A stretch of DNA of 64,000 nt from Oceanihabitans gracilariae (GTDB taxonomy: Bacteria; Bacteroidota; Bacteroidia; Flavobacteriales; Flavobacteriaceae): assembly GCF_042684485.1 (NCBI RefSeq), contig NZ_JBHULM010000011.1:930001-994000 (forward strand). Reading direction: 5' to 3'. The notes beneath the pieces were generated by a model. It saw only the letters and a list, made by a program, of their open reading frames with translations. It searched no databases and was not told where the DNA came from. Of the stretch, positions 52,759 through 61,632 are shown in pieces; the stretch's first letter is position 1, and every line of letters starts with the position of its first letter. The translations under genes and the position numbers were made by a program.

Positions 52759-53621
52759 CGTTTTTCGGCAACGTGTGTTATTAAAATTTCTACACGTCTG
52801 TCAAATTTAGGATCACCACCAAGCGGAAATTTTCTGCGCATACCAATATATCGCATACGTCTTTTACTCACGCCTTTTTTTAACAAATAGTCGTATATAA
52901 ATTTAGCTCGAGCTAAGGATAAATCTCGCTTGTTTGTTTTTCTATTTACAGCATCTCTAGAGTTTTGTGTGCAACATACATGGCCTTCAATAGAAAAGTA
53001 AATATTATCCTGTTCTACTAATATAGTAGCTATTTCCTTAAGCGTGTTAATAGAACCTTTAGCTAGTGTAGGATAACCCGTTTTAAAATAAATATTATCT
53101 AAACGTATTTTATCTCCTTCTTGTACATTACCATTAACAATATCTTGCGTAGTCTTTAGGTTTTTAGGTCTAGGTATGGTGTCTTTAGGCTTTTCTTCTA
53201 CTTTGTTTTTTGGTAGTTGCTTGGTTACAATAATTTCTACTTTACGGTTTAAACCTCTAATTTTATCTATCTGATTTTCTTTAATAATTTTTAGTAAAAC
53301 CTCTCCTTTACCATCTACATTACTAATTAAAGATTCGTCTATTTCATTATTAGAAAACACTGTTTTTATAGCATTTGCTCTTTTTTGCGATAAGGCTAAA
53401 TTGTAATTTTGGCTTCCTCTATCATCACAAAAACCATAGATAGATATTTTTTCAATATCAATACCATCTAATCCAGAAATAAATAATAACAATCTATTTT
53501 CTTCGGTAGATAAAACATGAAAATCATCTGTTTCAAAATACACTTCATGCGTTAGTTTTTCTTGAGCTAAAGCACAAAAAGAACCTAAAAAAAGTAAGAT
53601 GTAAATAACAGTTTTTTTCAT
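52755..53621 (-). CDS. OmpA family protein
   Basis: This 288-residue secreted protein has a signal peptide (about residues 1-19) and two OmpA-like peptidoglycan-binding modules. The first has SIYGFCDDRGSQNYNLALSQ; the C-terminal one has YFSIEGHVCCTQNSRDAV and LSLARAKFIYDYLLKKG. It would tether the outer membrane to peptidoglycan, but no N-terminal barrel is seen, so it is a periplasmic type. Confidence 0.9.
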   Translation of the reverse strand: MKKTVIYILLFLGSFCALAQEKLTHEVYFETDDFHVLSTEENRLLLFISGLDGIDIEKISIYGFCDDRGSQNYNLALSQKRANAIKTVFSNNEIDESLISNVDGKGEVLLKIIKENQIDKIRGLNRKVEIIVTKQLPKNKVEEKPKDTIPRPKNLKTTQDIVNGNVQEGDKIRLDNIYFKTGYPTLAKGSINTLKEIATILVEQDNIYFSIEGHVCCTQNSRDAVNRKTNKRDLSLARAKFIYDYLLKKGVSKRRMRYIGMRRKFPLGGDPKFDRRVEILITHVAEKR

Positions 53622-53686
53622 TTTTATATAAAAGTTTCTAGAAACGCTCCAAAAAAAAGGAGGTTTAAATATACAAGTTTTTATTT

Positions 53687-55327
53687 TTATTTTAAATAAC
53701 TCGCATATTTAGAAGGATTTGCTAAAATTTCAGTAGCTTTTTTAATTTCTAAATTATGTGTTTTATAATATTCATATAAACCTTCTCTATAGCTATAGCG
53801 CTTTACAATTTCATCTGTTAATAAGCCAAGAATTTGGTCTTTGTTTTTATCTATAGCTTTGCTTTTAGATTTGTTTAAATTGGTTAATAAGGTATTGTAG
53901 TCTTTACTAATAGCAGTATCTAATTCTTCTTTTTCTGCTTGCATTAAAACTTCAGAAAGCGCTTTTTCAGTCTTGGTTTCAAAATTAAAATTATTAGAAT
54001 TTAAATAGTTTTTAAAGTCTGAAAAATCAGCATCTGTAAGTTTAAAACTATTAATATCTTCTATGGTATTTTTGTAATAATAGTCTGTTGCAAAATCAAA
54101 AATTAAAAACTCATTACTAACTGCTTTTGTAATTGGCGAGGTTTTAGTAATAGCTAAATCTTCATCAGGAAAAACTCCTCCACCATCAAAAACTTTTCTA
54201 CCATTTTTAGTTTTAAAAGCATGATAATTTTCTTGTTTTACACGTACTGCATTTCCTTTTTCATCTCTATTCCAATAATCTAAAGCTTGTATACATCTAC
54301 CAGAAGGTGTGTAATATCTAGAAATAGTTACTTTTAATTGTGTACCATACGTTAGGCTTTTTGGTCTTTGTACTAAACCTTTACCAAAACTTCTAGAACC
54401 AACAATAACTGCTCTATCTAGGTCTTGTAAAGAGCCCGAAACAATTTCACTTGCAGAAGCACTAGAACCGTTTATTAAAACCACTAAAGGTATTTGTGTA
54501 TCTATAGGATCATTTTTAGTGTAATACGTTTTGTTGTATTTTTTTACTTTAGATTTTGTGGTAACTACCAATTGTCCTTTAGGTACAAAAAGGTTTACCA
54601 CACCAATGGCTTCACTTAGTAAACCTCCAGGATTGTTTCTTAAATCTAAAATAATACGTTCTGCGCCTTGGGTTTTTAAATCTTTTAAAGCGTAAGCAGT
54701 TTGGCTAGTTGTTTTTTTATTGAACTTACTTAATACAATATAGCCTGTTTTAGCATCTATCATAGAAAAATGAGGTACAGCATTAATTTCTATTTCAGAG
54801 CGCTTAATAGTTGCTGTATTTTCTTTTCCTTGGCGTAAATAGGTTACAGATACTGTGGTGTTTGCAGTACCTTTTAGTAAGTCTCCTGCTTGTTCTTTAT
54901 AGTCTGCAATAGAAACGTTGTTAATTTTTATTATTTGGTCTCCAGCTTTTAAACCAGCCTTGTCTGCAGGATAGCCTTTATAAGGTTCTATAATAATTAA
55001 CTTGTCTTTTAATGTTCTTACATTGGCACCAATACCTGTATAATCACCTGTACGTTTTATACGTTCTGCTTCTACATCTTGCTCGTTATAAAAACGTGTA
55101 TAAGGATCTAAATTAGTAAGCATGCTTTTAATGGCAGCATCCATTAAGTCACCAGGATTGGTTTCATCTACATAATTCATGTTTATTTCTTTAAACAAGG
55201 TTGTAAATATTTCAATCTGTTTGGCAATTTCAAAAAAATCGTTTTTAAATGCAGATCCTGTAAAAAGTATGGTTGCTGCAAAAACAGGAATAAGTATTCT
55301 TTTTTTTAGTAAAGTTTTCATGTGCAT
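53687..55327 (-). CDS. S41 C-terminal processing peptidase (CtpA-like)
   Basis: This 546-residue periplasmic protease has an N-terminal membrane or signal segment and a PDZ domain (about 85-170; YTGIGANVRTLKDKLIII). The S41 catalytic domain has the Ser in VLINGSSASASEIVSG and the Lys in SFGKGLVQRPKS. A C-terminal helical region follows. The ATG at 55327 overlaps the DUF4349 stop by one base (TAATG). A start two codons later (55321) is also possible. It probably processes envelope or secreted proteins. Confidence 0.93.
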   Translation of the reverse strand: MHMKTLLKKRILIPVFAATILFTGSAFKNDFFEIAKQIEIFTTLFKEINMNYVDETNPGDLMDAAIKSMLTNLDPYTRFYNEQDVEAERIKRTGDYTGIGANVRTLKDKLIIIEPYKGYPADKAGLKAGDQIIKINNVSIADYKEQAGDLLKGTANTTVSVTYLRQGKENTATIKRSEIEINAVPHFSMIDAKTGYIVLSKFNKKTTSQTAYALKDLKTQGAERIILDLRNNPGGLLSEAIGVVNLFVPKGQLVVTTKSKVKKYNKTYYTKNDPIDTQIPLVVLINGSSASASEIVSGSLQDLDRAVIVGSRSFGKGLVQRPKSLTYGTQLKVTISRYYTPSGRCIQALDYWNRDEKGNAVRVKQENYHAFKTKNGRKVFDGGGVFPDEDLAITKTSPITKAVSNEFLIFDFATDYYYKNTIEDINSFKLTDADFSDFKNYLNSNNFNFETKTEKALSEVLMQAEKEELDTAISKDYNTLLTNLNKSKSKAIDKNKDQILGLLTDEIVKRYSYREGLYEYYKTHNLEIKKATEILANPSKYASYLK

Positions 55328-56142
55328 TATTTTTTATTTTTTTTATGGAGCCATCTTTTAAATAAAAAGATAACAATACCTAAAATAAGTAAGAAAGGCC
55401 AAATATGTAAAAGACCTAGAAAAAATAAAGAGATGCTATTAAAACCAGATTTAATAGCATTTATCATCTTTGTTCCGTAAGAAACAGTAACACCACTTTC
55501 TGCGGTTTGTTTGTAAAATTCAATATTTAAAGTGCTTAAAGCTACTTTGTTTTGTAGGTATTGTAGTCGTCCTTGTTTGGCTTCAATTTCTTCTCTAATG
55601 GAAGAAAGTTGACGTTCAATTTCTAAAATTTCTTTTACATTTTTTGCCTTAGAAAGTAACTCTAAATATCTTGTTTCTAGTGTTCTTTTAGCTTTTAAAC
55701 GCGCTTGAATATCAATAAATTCTTCGGTGACATCTTTTGAAGAAATTCGTTTAGAATCAAAAAAAGCAACCTGTTTACTTATAGAGTCTATGGTTTGTTG
55801 AAAAGTATTAGAAGGTATTCTAATAATTAAATTTCTAGTAATTGTATTGTATGATTTGCTAGAATTATCATCTTGTACAAAACCATTATTTTGTTTTACA
55901 TAGCCAATAATTTGTTGGTAGGTTTTATTTAAATCTTGGGTTTGAAAACGTAAATAAGATTCTTTAATAAGCTTTTGGTCTATGTTTTCAGGAACACTTT
56001 CAAAGCTCTGTGTTGGCGCTTTCATTTCTTCTAAAATCACTTCAGAAGATTCTATATAATCATAATTAGCATCGCTACTTTTACTAGAATTAGAACAAGC
56101 TAAAGGAAGTATCAGTAATAAAAGCGATGTTAAAAATTTCAT
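55327..56142 (-). CDS. DUF4349 family lipoprotein
   Basis: This 271-residue protein has a lipoprotein signal (Cys about 16, PLACSNSS). The DUF4349 body contains ESYLRFQTQDLNKTYQQI and FIDIQARLKAKRTLETRY with coiled coil, and a C-terminal membrane helix (about 240-262). Members are envelope proteins of unknown function. It is translationally coupled to the downstream S41 peptidase and lies 11 bases after rnpA. Confidence 0.87.
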   Translation of the reverse strand: MKFLTSLLLLILPLACSNSSKSSDANYDYIESSEVILEEMKAPTQSFESVPENIDQKLIKESYLRFQTQDLNKTYQQIIGYVKQNNGFVQDDNSSKSYNTITRNLIIRIPSNTFQQTIDSISKQVAFFDSKRISSKDVTEEFIDIQARLKAKRTLETRYLELLSKAKNVKEILEIERQLSSIREEIEAKQGRLQYLQNKVALSTLNIEFYKQTAESGVTVSYGTKMINAIKSGFNSISLFFLGLLHIWPFLLILGIVIFLFKRWLHKKNKK

Positions 56143-56153
56143 GGTTTCTATTT

Positions 56154-56534
56154 TTATTTGTTTTCTGTATGTTTAGCTAAAAACTTGTTAAACACCTTTT
56201 TTGTAGCAGTTTCTACTTGGTTGTAAGAGGGTTTTTCTTTACCAATGTACAAAATCATAAACGCATATTGTGTTGTAATGTTGTTAAAAACATTTTGTTT
56301 GTTAAGTCGGTAAGCTTCTCGCATCACACGTTTTATTCTAATTCTGTCTACTGCTTTTTTAAATTTTCTTTTAGGTACAGATACACCAGTTTTTGCAGAA
56401 ACTGCTTCTGTAAACGTAGTTTCTAAATAAACTAGACGCAAAGGATATGCCGAAACCGATTTTCCTTCAGTAAAAAGTTTGGTGATCAGCTTTTCGCTTT
56501 TCAGTTTTTCGGATTTGTTATAGGTAAATTTCAT
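56154..56534 (-). CDS. rnpA: Ribonuclease P protein component
   Basis: This 126-residue protein subunit of RNase P assists pre-tRNA 5' maturation. It has the signature RIRIKRVMREAYRLNK (RNR motif) in a basic helix, and KTGVSVPKRKFKKAVDR before it. It is not adjacent to rpmH or dnaA, unlike many bacteria, but precedes DUF4349 and S41 genes as a probable operon. Length is normal. Confidence 0.94.
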   Translation of the reverse strand: MKFTYNKSEKLKSEKLITKLFTEGKSVSAYPLRLVYLETTFTEAVSAKTGVSVPKRKFKKAVDRIRIKRVMREAYRLNKQNVFNNITTQYAFMILYIGKEKPSYNQVETATKKVFNKFLAKHTENK

Positions 56535-56666
56535 AAAAACTAGTAAGTATACAAAAATACCAATTACTAACCATAATACACCATGAATTAAAGTATGATA
56601 TTCTTCATGTTTTTTATCTAGTATTTTTTGTAACTTAATGAATGATAAAGTTTTAAGTTACATATT

Positions 56667-58535
56667 ATGGGAAATTTACACGTTACTAGATTAACTACAA
56701 AAAAAGATAAGGCAAATTATATTCACCAACTTACTAAAGATTTAGAAGCTTTAGACCTTATGATTTCTACTGGTAAGATTGAAAAATCACCAATTAGAAT
56801 TGGCGCAGAGCAAGAGTTTTGTATTGTAGATAATGAATTTATACCAAAAGGAAATGCTTTAGCAATTTTAAAAGATATTGATGATGCACATTTTACCACA
56901 GAAATTGGCAACTTTAATCTAGAAATTAATTTAGATCCTTTTGAGTTAAAAGACCATTGTTTCTCTGCGTTGCATACGCAATTAAAAATGTTATTAAAAA
57001 AGGCAAAGGAGGTTGCAGAAAAACACGATTCCAAAATAGTATTAACAGGTATATTACCTACTCTTTCTACTAAACATATTAGTATAGATAACATGACACC
57101 AATACAACGTTATATGGTGTTAAATGAAGCTGTTAAAGAATCTAGAAAACAAGATTTTCATATTCATATTAAAGGTGTAGATGAGTTAAATTTACTACAT
57201 GATTCTGTTATGTTAGAAGGCTGTAACACTAGTTTTCAAGCACATTTACAAATTAATCCAGATGAATTTATAGATAGCTATAATTGGGCACAAGCCATTT
57301 CTGGACCCATTTTAAGTATCTGTACCAATGCTCCTATTTTATTTGGAAAAGAATTATGGAGCGAAACTAGAATAGCCCTTTTTACACAAAGCGTAGATAC
57401 TAGAGCAAATTCTTTTTTATTACATGAAAAACAGTCTAGAGTAAGTTTTGGTAACCATTGGGAAACAGGAACAATTACAGATATTTTTAAAGATAATATT
57501 TCACGTTTTAGAAGTTTGGTTACCTGCACTTTTGAAAAAGATAGTGTAGAAATGTTGCAACATGGTGAAATTCCTAAACTAAAAGCACTAAGTCTGCATA
57601 ACGGAACTGTGTATAGATGGAACAGGGTTTGCTATGGTGTTGGTGGCGGAAAACCACACTTAAGAATTGAAAATAGATACATTCCTTCTGGTCCTACAAC
57701 TACAGATGAAATTGCTAATATGATGTTTTGGGTTGGTGTTATGGTTGGTAAACCTAAAAAGTACCAAAACATTCATGAAACTATGGATTTTAAAGATGCT
57801 AAAGCTAATTTTTTTAGTGCTGCTAGATACGGAATGACCACGCAATTTAAATGGAATGGCAACATTATTTCTAGTCAAGATTTACTGTTAAATGAACTAT
57901 TACCAATTGCATATAAAGGACTTTATAGTGTGGGAGTTTCGCCTAAAGATGTAGAATATTACCTAACTATTATTGAAAATAGAATACATTCTTTAAATGG
58001 ATCTGATTGGATGACAAAAAGCTACAGAAACCTTTTAAAAACAAAAAAACGAGCAGAAGCACTTCAAATACTAACAGAAAATATGTATTCAAAACAAGAA
58101 AAAGAATATCCTGTTGCTACATGGAATGTGTTAAATCATGCTGTAGAAACTTCCTTTCCTTTAAAACAACAAGTATCTCATATCATGAATACCGATATTT
58201 TTTCGGTAGATAAAAAAGATAGTTTAGAGCTTGTGTTACATATGATGCAATGGAAAAATATTCATCACATGCCAGTTATTAACAATCAAAAAGATTTAAT
58301 AGGATTGTTAAGTTGGTCTGATGTAAAAACACACCTAAATGAAATTGAAGAAAGCACCAAATCGGTTCAAAATTTTATGAAAGAAACGATTATTACTACA
58401 ACAAAAGATGCAAGTATAAAAGAAGCTAAAATGCTTATGCAAAAACACAACATAAGCTGCCTTCCTGTAGTTGCAAACAAAAAATTAATAGGCATAATAA
58501 CTACAAAAGATTTTACTACTAATGACCCAAGTTAA
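56667..58535 (+). CDS. GCS2-type amidoligase fused to CBS-domain pair
   Basis: This 622-residue protein has an N-terminal glutamate-cysteine-ligase-2 (glutamine-synthetase-fold) domain with RIGAEQEFCIVDNEF and IGNFNLEINLDP, over roughly residues 40-430. Two C-terminal CBS domains follow (about 500-620; HMPVINNQKDLIGLLSWSD and SCLPVVANKKLIGIITTKD). The first part would make a peptide-like amide bond at the expense of ATP. CBS domains usually bind adenine nucleotides and regulate. Substrate unknown. It overlaps the next gene by 14 bases. Confidence 0.82.
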   Translation: MGNLHVTRLTTKKDKANYIHQLTKDLEALDLMISTGKIEKSPIRIGAEQEFCIVDNEFIPKGNALAILKDIDDAHFTTEIGNFNLEINLDPFELKDHCFSALHTQLKMLLKKAKEVAEKHDSKIVLTGILPTLSTKHISIDNMTPIQRYMVLNEAVKESRKQDFHIHIKGVDELNLLHDSVMLEGCNTSFQAHLQINPDEFIDSYNWAQAISGPILSICTNAPILFGKELWSETRIALFTQSVDTRANSFLLHEKQSRVSFGNHWETGTITDIFKDNISRFRSLVTCTFEKDSVEMLQHGEIPKLKALSLHNGTVYRWNRVCYGVGGGKPHLRIENRYIPSGPTTTDEIANMMFWVGVMVGKPKKYQNIHETMDFKDAKANFFSAARYGMTTQFKWNGNIISSQDLLLNELLPIAYKGLYSVGVSPKDVEYYLTIIENRIHSLNGSDWMTKSYRNLLKTKKRAEALQILTENMYSKQEKEYPVATWNVLNHAVETSFPLKQQVSHIMNTDIFSVDKKDSLELVLHMMQWKNIHHMPVINNQKDLIGLLSWSDVKTHLNEIEESTKSVQNFMKETIITTTKDASIKEAKMLMQKHNISCLPVVANKKLIGIITTKDFTTNDPS

Positions 58536-59709
58536 AAGCAAATCTATTACTAAAATAACAACCAATAGAATTATTGGAAAAGTTCAAGGTGTAAAAAAAG
58601 GACCAACCGTTGTTTTTTTTGCAGGCATTCATGGTAATGAAAAAGCAGGAGTTACAGCGCTACAAAAAGCGTTTAAAGAATTTACAGCAGAAACCATTAA
58701 CGGAACAGTGTATGGTATTTTAGGAAACCTAAAGGCCTTAGAAAAAAACCAAAGATATCTAGAGGAAGATTTAAATAGAATTTGGACTAACAATCAACTA
58801 AGAAACATACCACATAAGGCAAATTTAAATGCCGAAGAAAAAGAACAAAAAGAGTTATTTGCCTTACTACATCATATTATTGAAAACCATTCTGGATCCT
58901 TTTATTTTATAGATTTTCATACCACTTCTAGTAAAACCTTGCCTTTTATAACTATTAATGATGCTATAATTAATAGAAAGTTTTCTTCTCAATTTCCTGT
59001 TCCTATTGTTTTAGGTATTGAAGAGTATCTTAATGGTCCTATGCTAAGCTATATTAACGCACTAGGTTACGTTTCTTTAGGTTTTGAGTCTGGACAACAT
59101 GAAGAACAAGAAGCCATAGTAAATTGTCTCTCTTTTATTTATTTAACCATGGCCTTTACAAAGGCCATAGACAGTACTAAAATAAAAGACTATACAAAAT
59201 ACTATAACCAGCTAAAAACTGCCTCTAAAAAGCAGGATAAGGTTTTTGAGATAGTTTATTTACATACCATTAAGCAAGAAGAAGATTTTAAAATGAAAAA
59301 TGGCTTTAAAAGTTTTGAAGACATTAAAAAGAACACAGTTTTAGCAACAAGTAATAACAAACCGGTTTTTTCAAAATACAATGCCAAAATCTTTATGCCA
59401 TTATATCAAGCAAAAGGAAAGGAAGGTTATTTTATAATTAAAAGTATTGCGCCATTTTTTTTAAAATTATCTATAGTATTAAGAAGAATTAAAGCCGATA
59501 ATTTCTTGGCAATGCTTCCTGGTATTTTTTGGGAAAATGAAAACAAAAATGCACTTATTGTTAATTTAAAAGTTACACGCTTTTTTGCAAAATCTATATT
59601 TCATTTACTAGGTTACCGAAATCAGCAAGCAGATGCAACACACCTAAAGCTTTATAACAGAGAGCGTGTTAGTAAAACAGAAATGTATAAAGATGAAAAA
59701 TGGTATTAA
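58522..59709 (+). CDS. Aspartoacylase/succinylglutamate desuccinylase-like peptidase
   Basis: This 395-residue zinc carboxypeptidase-fold protein has VFFAGIHGNEKAG (zinc His and Glu ligands) and DLNRIW. The second zinc His is in FIDFHTTS. The AstE/AspA family removes acyl groups from amino acids or cuts amide bonds. The length exceeds the usual 300-330 because of a C-terminal part of about 150 residues. It overlaps the GCS2-CBS gene by 14 bases, so the two are a coupled pair. The substrate is unknown. Confidence 0.82.
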   Translation: MTQVKSKSITKITTNRIIGKVQGVKKGPTVVFFAGIHGNEKAGVTALQKAFKEFTAETINGTVYGILGNLKALEKNQRYLEEDLNRIWTNNQLRNIPHKANLNAEEKEQKELFALLHHIIENHSGSFYFIDFHTTSSKTLPFITINDAIINRKFSSQFPVPIVLGIEEYLNGPMLSYINALGYVSLGFESGQHEEQEAIVNCLSFIYLTMAFTKAIDSTKIKDYTKYYNQLKTASKKQDKVFEIVYLHTIKQEEDFKMKNGFKSFEDIKKNTVLATSNNKPVFSKYNAKIFMPLYQAKGKEGYFIIKSIAPFFLKLSIVLRRIKADNFLAMLPGIFWENENKNALIVNLKVTRFFAKSIFHLLGYRNQQADATHLKLYNRERVSKTEMYKDEKWY

Positions 59710-59710
59710 A

Positions 59711-59744
59711 AAAACCACTTAATACGTATCAAGTGGTTTTTTTT
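59711..59744. terminator. Bidirectional terminator after the GCS2 operon
   Basis: AAAACCACTT (59711-59720) pairs with AAGTGGTTTT (59731-59740) around a ten-base loop, with A- and T-runs on either side. It is shared with the convergent M1 peptidase gene. Confidence 0.9.
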
Positions 59745-59764
59745 AAATGAGAAAAAGAGATGTT

Positions 59765-61570
59765 TTACTTTTTATTATTTTCTTTATTAATATCAGCCAT
59801 CATTTCTTTTGGGTCTATTTGTACGCTACTTACTTCTTTTGAAGCTTCAAAAGTATAGGTAGGATATGCCCAAGCCCAATCTGCTTTAATAGTTGCTGTT
59901 GTTGGCTTTTCACCACGCATCATTTGCAACGGAATGTAAATAGCTTCTGTAGTACCATCTGTATAAGTTACAGTTACATCTAAAGGCATTGGCATTAAAC
60001 CAATTCTTTCTAATGTTACTTTGTTTCCTTCTATAGTTTTTACAGCGTAATCTATGGTGTTTGTAGTTTGTGTCCAATCCATTAAATACCAATCTAATTC
60101 TAAACCAGAAATCTTTTCAGCAGAACGAATAATATCTATAGGTCTTGGGTGTTTAAAAACAAAATCATTAAAGTATTTTTTAATGGTTTTCTTTAAGTTT
60201 TCTTCTCCAATAACATAACCTAATTGCGCCATAAAAACTTCCCCTTTACTATATGCAGAAGCTCCGTAAGCTGCGTTATAATTATAACGATCTGCATGTG
60301 TAGTTTGTGGTTGTTCTTTACCAGAGAGCGCTAAACCTAAATAGCTTCTATAGGCTCCAGAAGCAGGATTTTCTTTATTTGTTTTCATTATAGCGTTCAT
60401 AGCATGATCACTAATATAGCTTGTAAAACCTTCGTCCATCCATTCGTGTTTAGACTCGTTTGAAGCTAATAAAAACTGAAACCAAGAATGTGCTAACTCA
60501 TGTGCTGTAACACCAACAAGGCTTCCAAAACTACGTTTACCAGTAATAAGTGTAGACATAGCATACTCCATACCTCCATCTCCACCTTGTATTACAGAGT
60601 ATTGGTCATAAGGGTATGCACCAACGTTTTCAGAAAAATACTGCATTAACTCTACTGTTTTTGGCTGTAAATCTTTCCAAGACTGTAAGTTTTCTGCAGG
60701 TAAATCTTTTTTGTAATAAAAATTTAATAATGGTCCGTTAGGCACTTGCATAGTATCGTGAATATAATCAGGATCTGCAGCCCAAGTAAAGTCATGTACA
60801 TTTGGTGCTTTAAAACGAAGTGTTTTTTTGTTTCCTTTTATTTCTGGGTTTCCTTGTAAATAACCAGTACCACCAACTACATAATCTTTATCAATAGTTA
60901 GGTTTACATTAAAGTTTCCCCAAACACCATGAAACTCTCTACCAATGTATGGGTCTGCGTGCCAACCTTCAAAATCATATTCTGCTAGTTTTGGGTACCA
61001 TTGTGTCATAGATAATGCAACACCTTCTTTATTGTTTCTTCCAGAACGACGAATTTGAACAGGAACTTGCGCATTAAAAACCATATCAAAGGTTACTTTT
61101 TCTCCTGGTTGAATAGGTTTTGCTAAATCTACCTCTAAAACAGTACCAACAGTTTCGTAGTTTAAAGCAGTTCCGTTTTGTTTTAAAGACGAAACTTTAA
61201 TATACCCAATTTCATCTGGACTTAATTTGCTAATTCTGTCACCAACTCTTCTATCAGGATCAGGAATAGTACGAGAACGTACATCCATTTCACTTCCAGG
61301 TTGAAAGGCGTTAAAGAATAAATGATAGTATACTCTTGTTAAAACATCTGGTGAGTTGTTGGTGTATACTAAATTTTGTGTTCCTTGGTATTGATACTTA
61401 TTAACATCCATATCAATATTCATATTATAATCTACGTGTTGTTGCCAATAGGTAGAATTAGAAACTGTATTAACAGGAGTTGTTGGCGTTTCTGGAGTAG
61501 ATGAAACACTATTTGTAGAACCACAAGAAACAAGTGTGATACCTAGTGCGACAAGAAAAATCTTTTTCAT
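59765..61570 (-). CDS. M1 family metallopeptidase lipoprotein
   Basis: This 601-residue protein has a lipoprotein signal (Cys about 16, LVSCGSTNS). A Thr/Pro-rich stretch is followed by the M1 aminopeptidase fold. The zinc site is complete: HELAHSW and, 18 residues on, WMDEGFTSY. The GAMEN-equivalent motif is GGMEYAMS. It would trim peptides in the periplasm or at the surface. It lies downstream of the S8 lipoprotein gene but behind a terminator. Confidence 0.93.
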   Translation of the reverse strand: MKKIFLVALGITLVSCGSTNSVSSTPETPTTPVNTVSNSTYWQQHVDYNMNIDMDVNKYQYQGTQNLVYTNNSPDVLTRVYYHLFFNAFQPGSEMDVRSRTIPDPDRRVGDRISKLSPDEIGYIKVSSLKQNGTALNYETVGTVLEVDLAKPIQPGEKVTFDMVFNAQVPVQIRRSGRNNKEGVALSMTQWYPKLAEYDFEGWHADPYIGREFHGVWGNFNVNLTIDKDYVVGGTGYLQGNPEIKGNKKTLRFKAPNVHDFTWAADPDYIHDTMQVPNGPLLNFYYKKDLPAENLQSWKDLQPKTVELMQYFSENVGAYPYDQYSVIQGGDGGMEYAMSTLITGKRSFGSLVGVTAHELAHSWFQFLLASNESKHEWMDEGFTSYISDHAMNAIMKTNKENPASGAYRSYLGLALSGKEQPQTTHADRYNYNAAYGASAYSKGEVFMAQLGYVIGEENLKKTIKKYFNDFVFKHPRPIDIIRSAEKISGLELDWYLMDWTQTTNTIDYAVKTIEGNKVTLERIGLMPMPLDVTVTYTDGTTEAIYIPLQMMRGEKPTTATIKADWAWAYPTYTFEASKEVSSVQIDPKEMMADINKENNKK

Positions 61571-61590
61571 TTGTATAAATATTAAATAAA

Positions 61591-61620
61591 AAAGGCATCA
61601 AGAAACTTGATGCCTTTTTA
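61591..61620 (-). terminator. Terminator of the S8 peptidase gene
   Basis: AAAGGCATCAAG (61591-61602) pairs with CTTGATGCCTTT (61606-61617) around AAA. It lies between the S8 stop and the M1 start, so the two peptidase genes are separate units or only partly read through. Confidence 0.93.
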
Positions 61621-61632
61621 TGTTTGTTAGTA

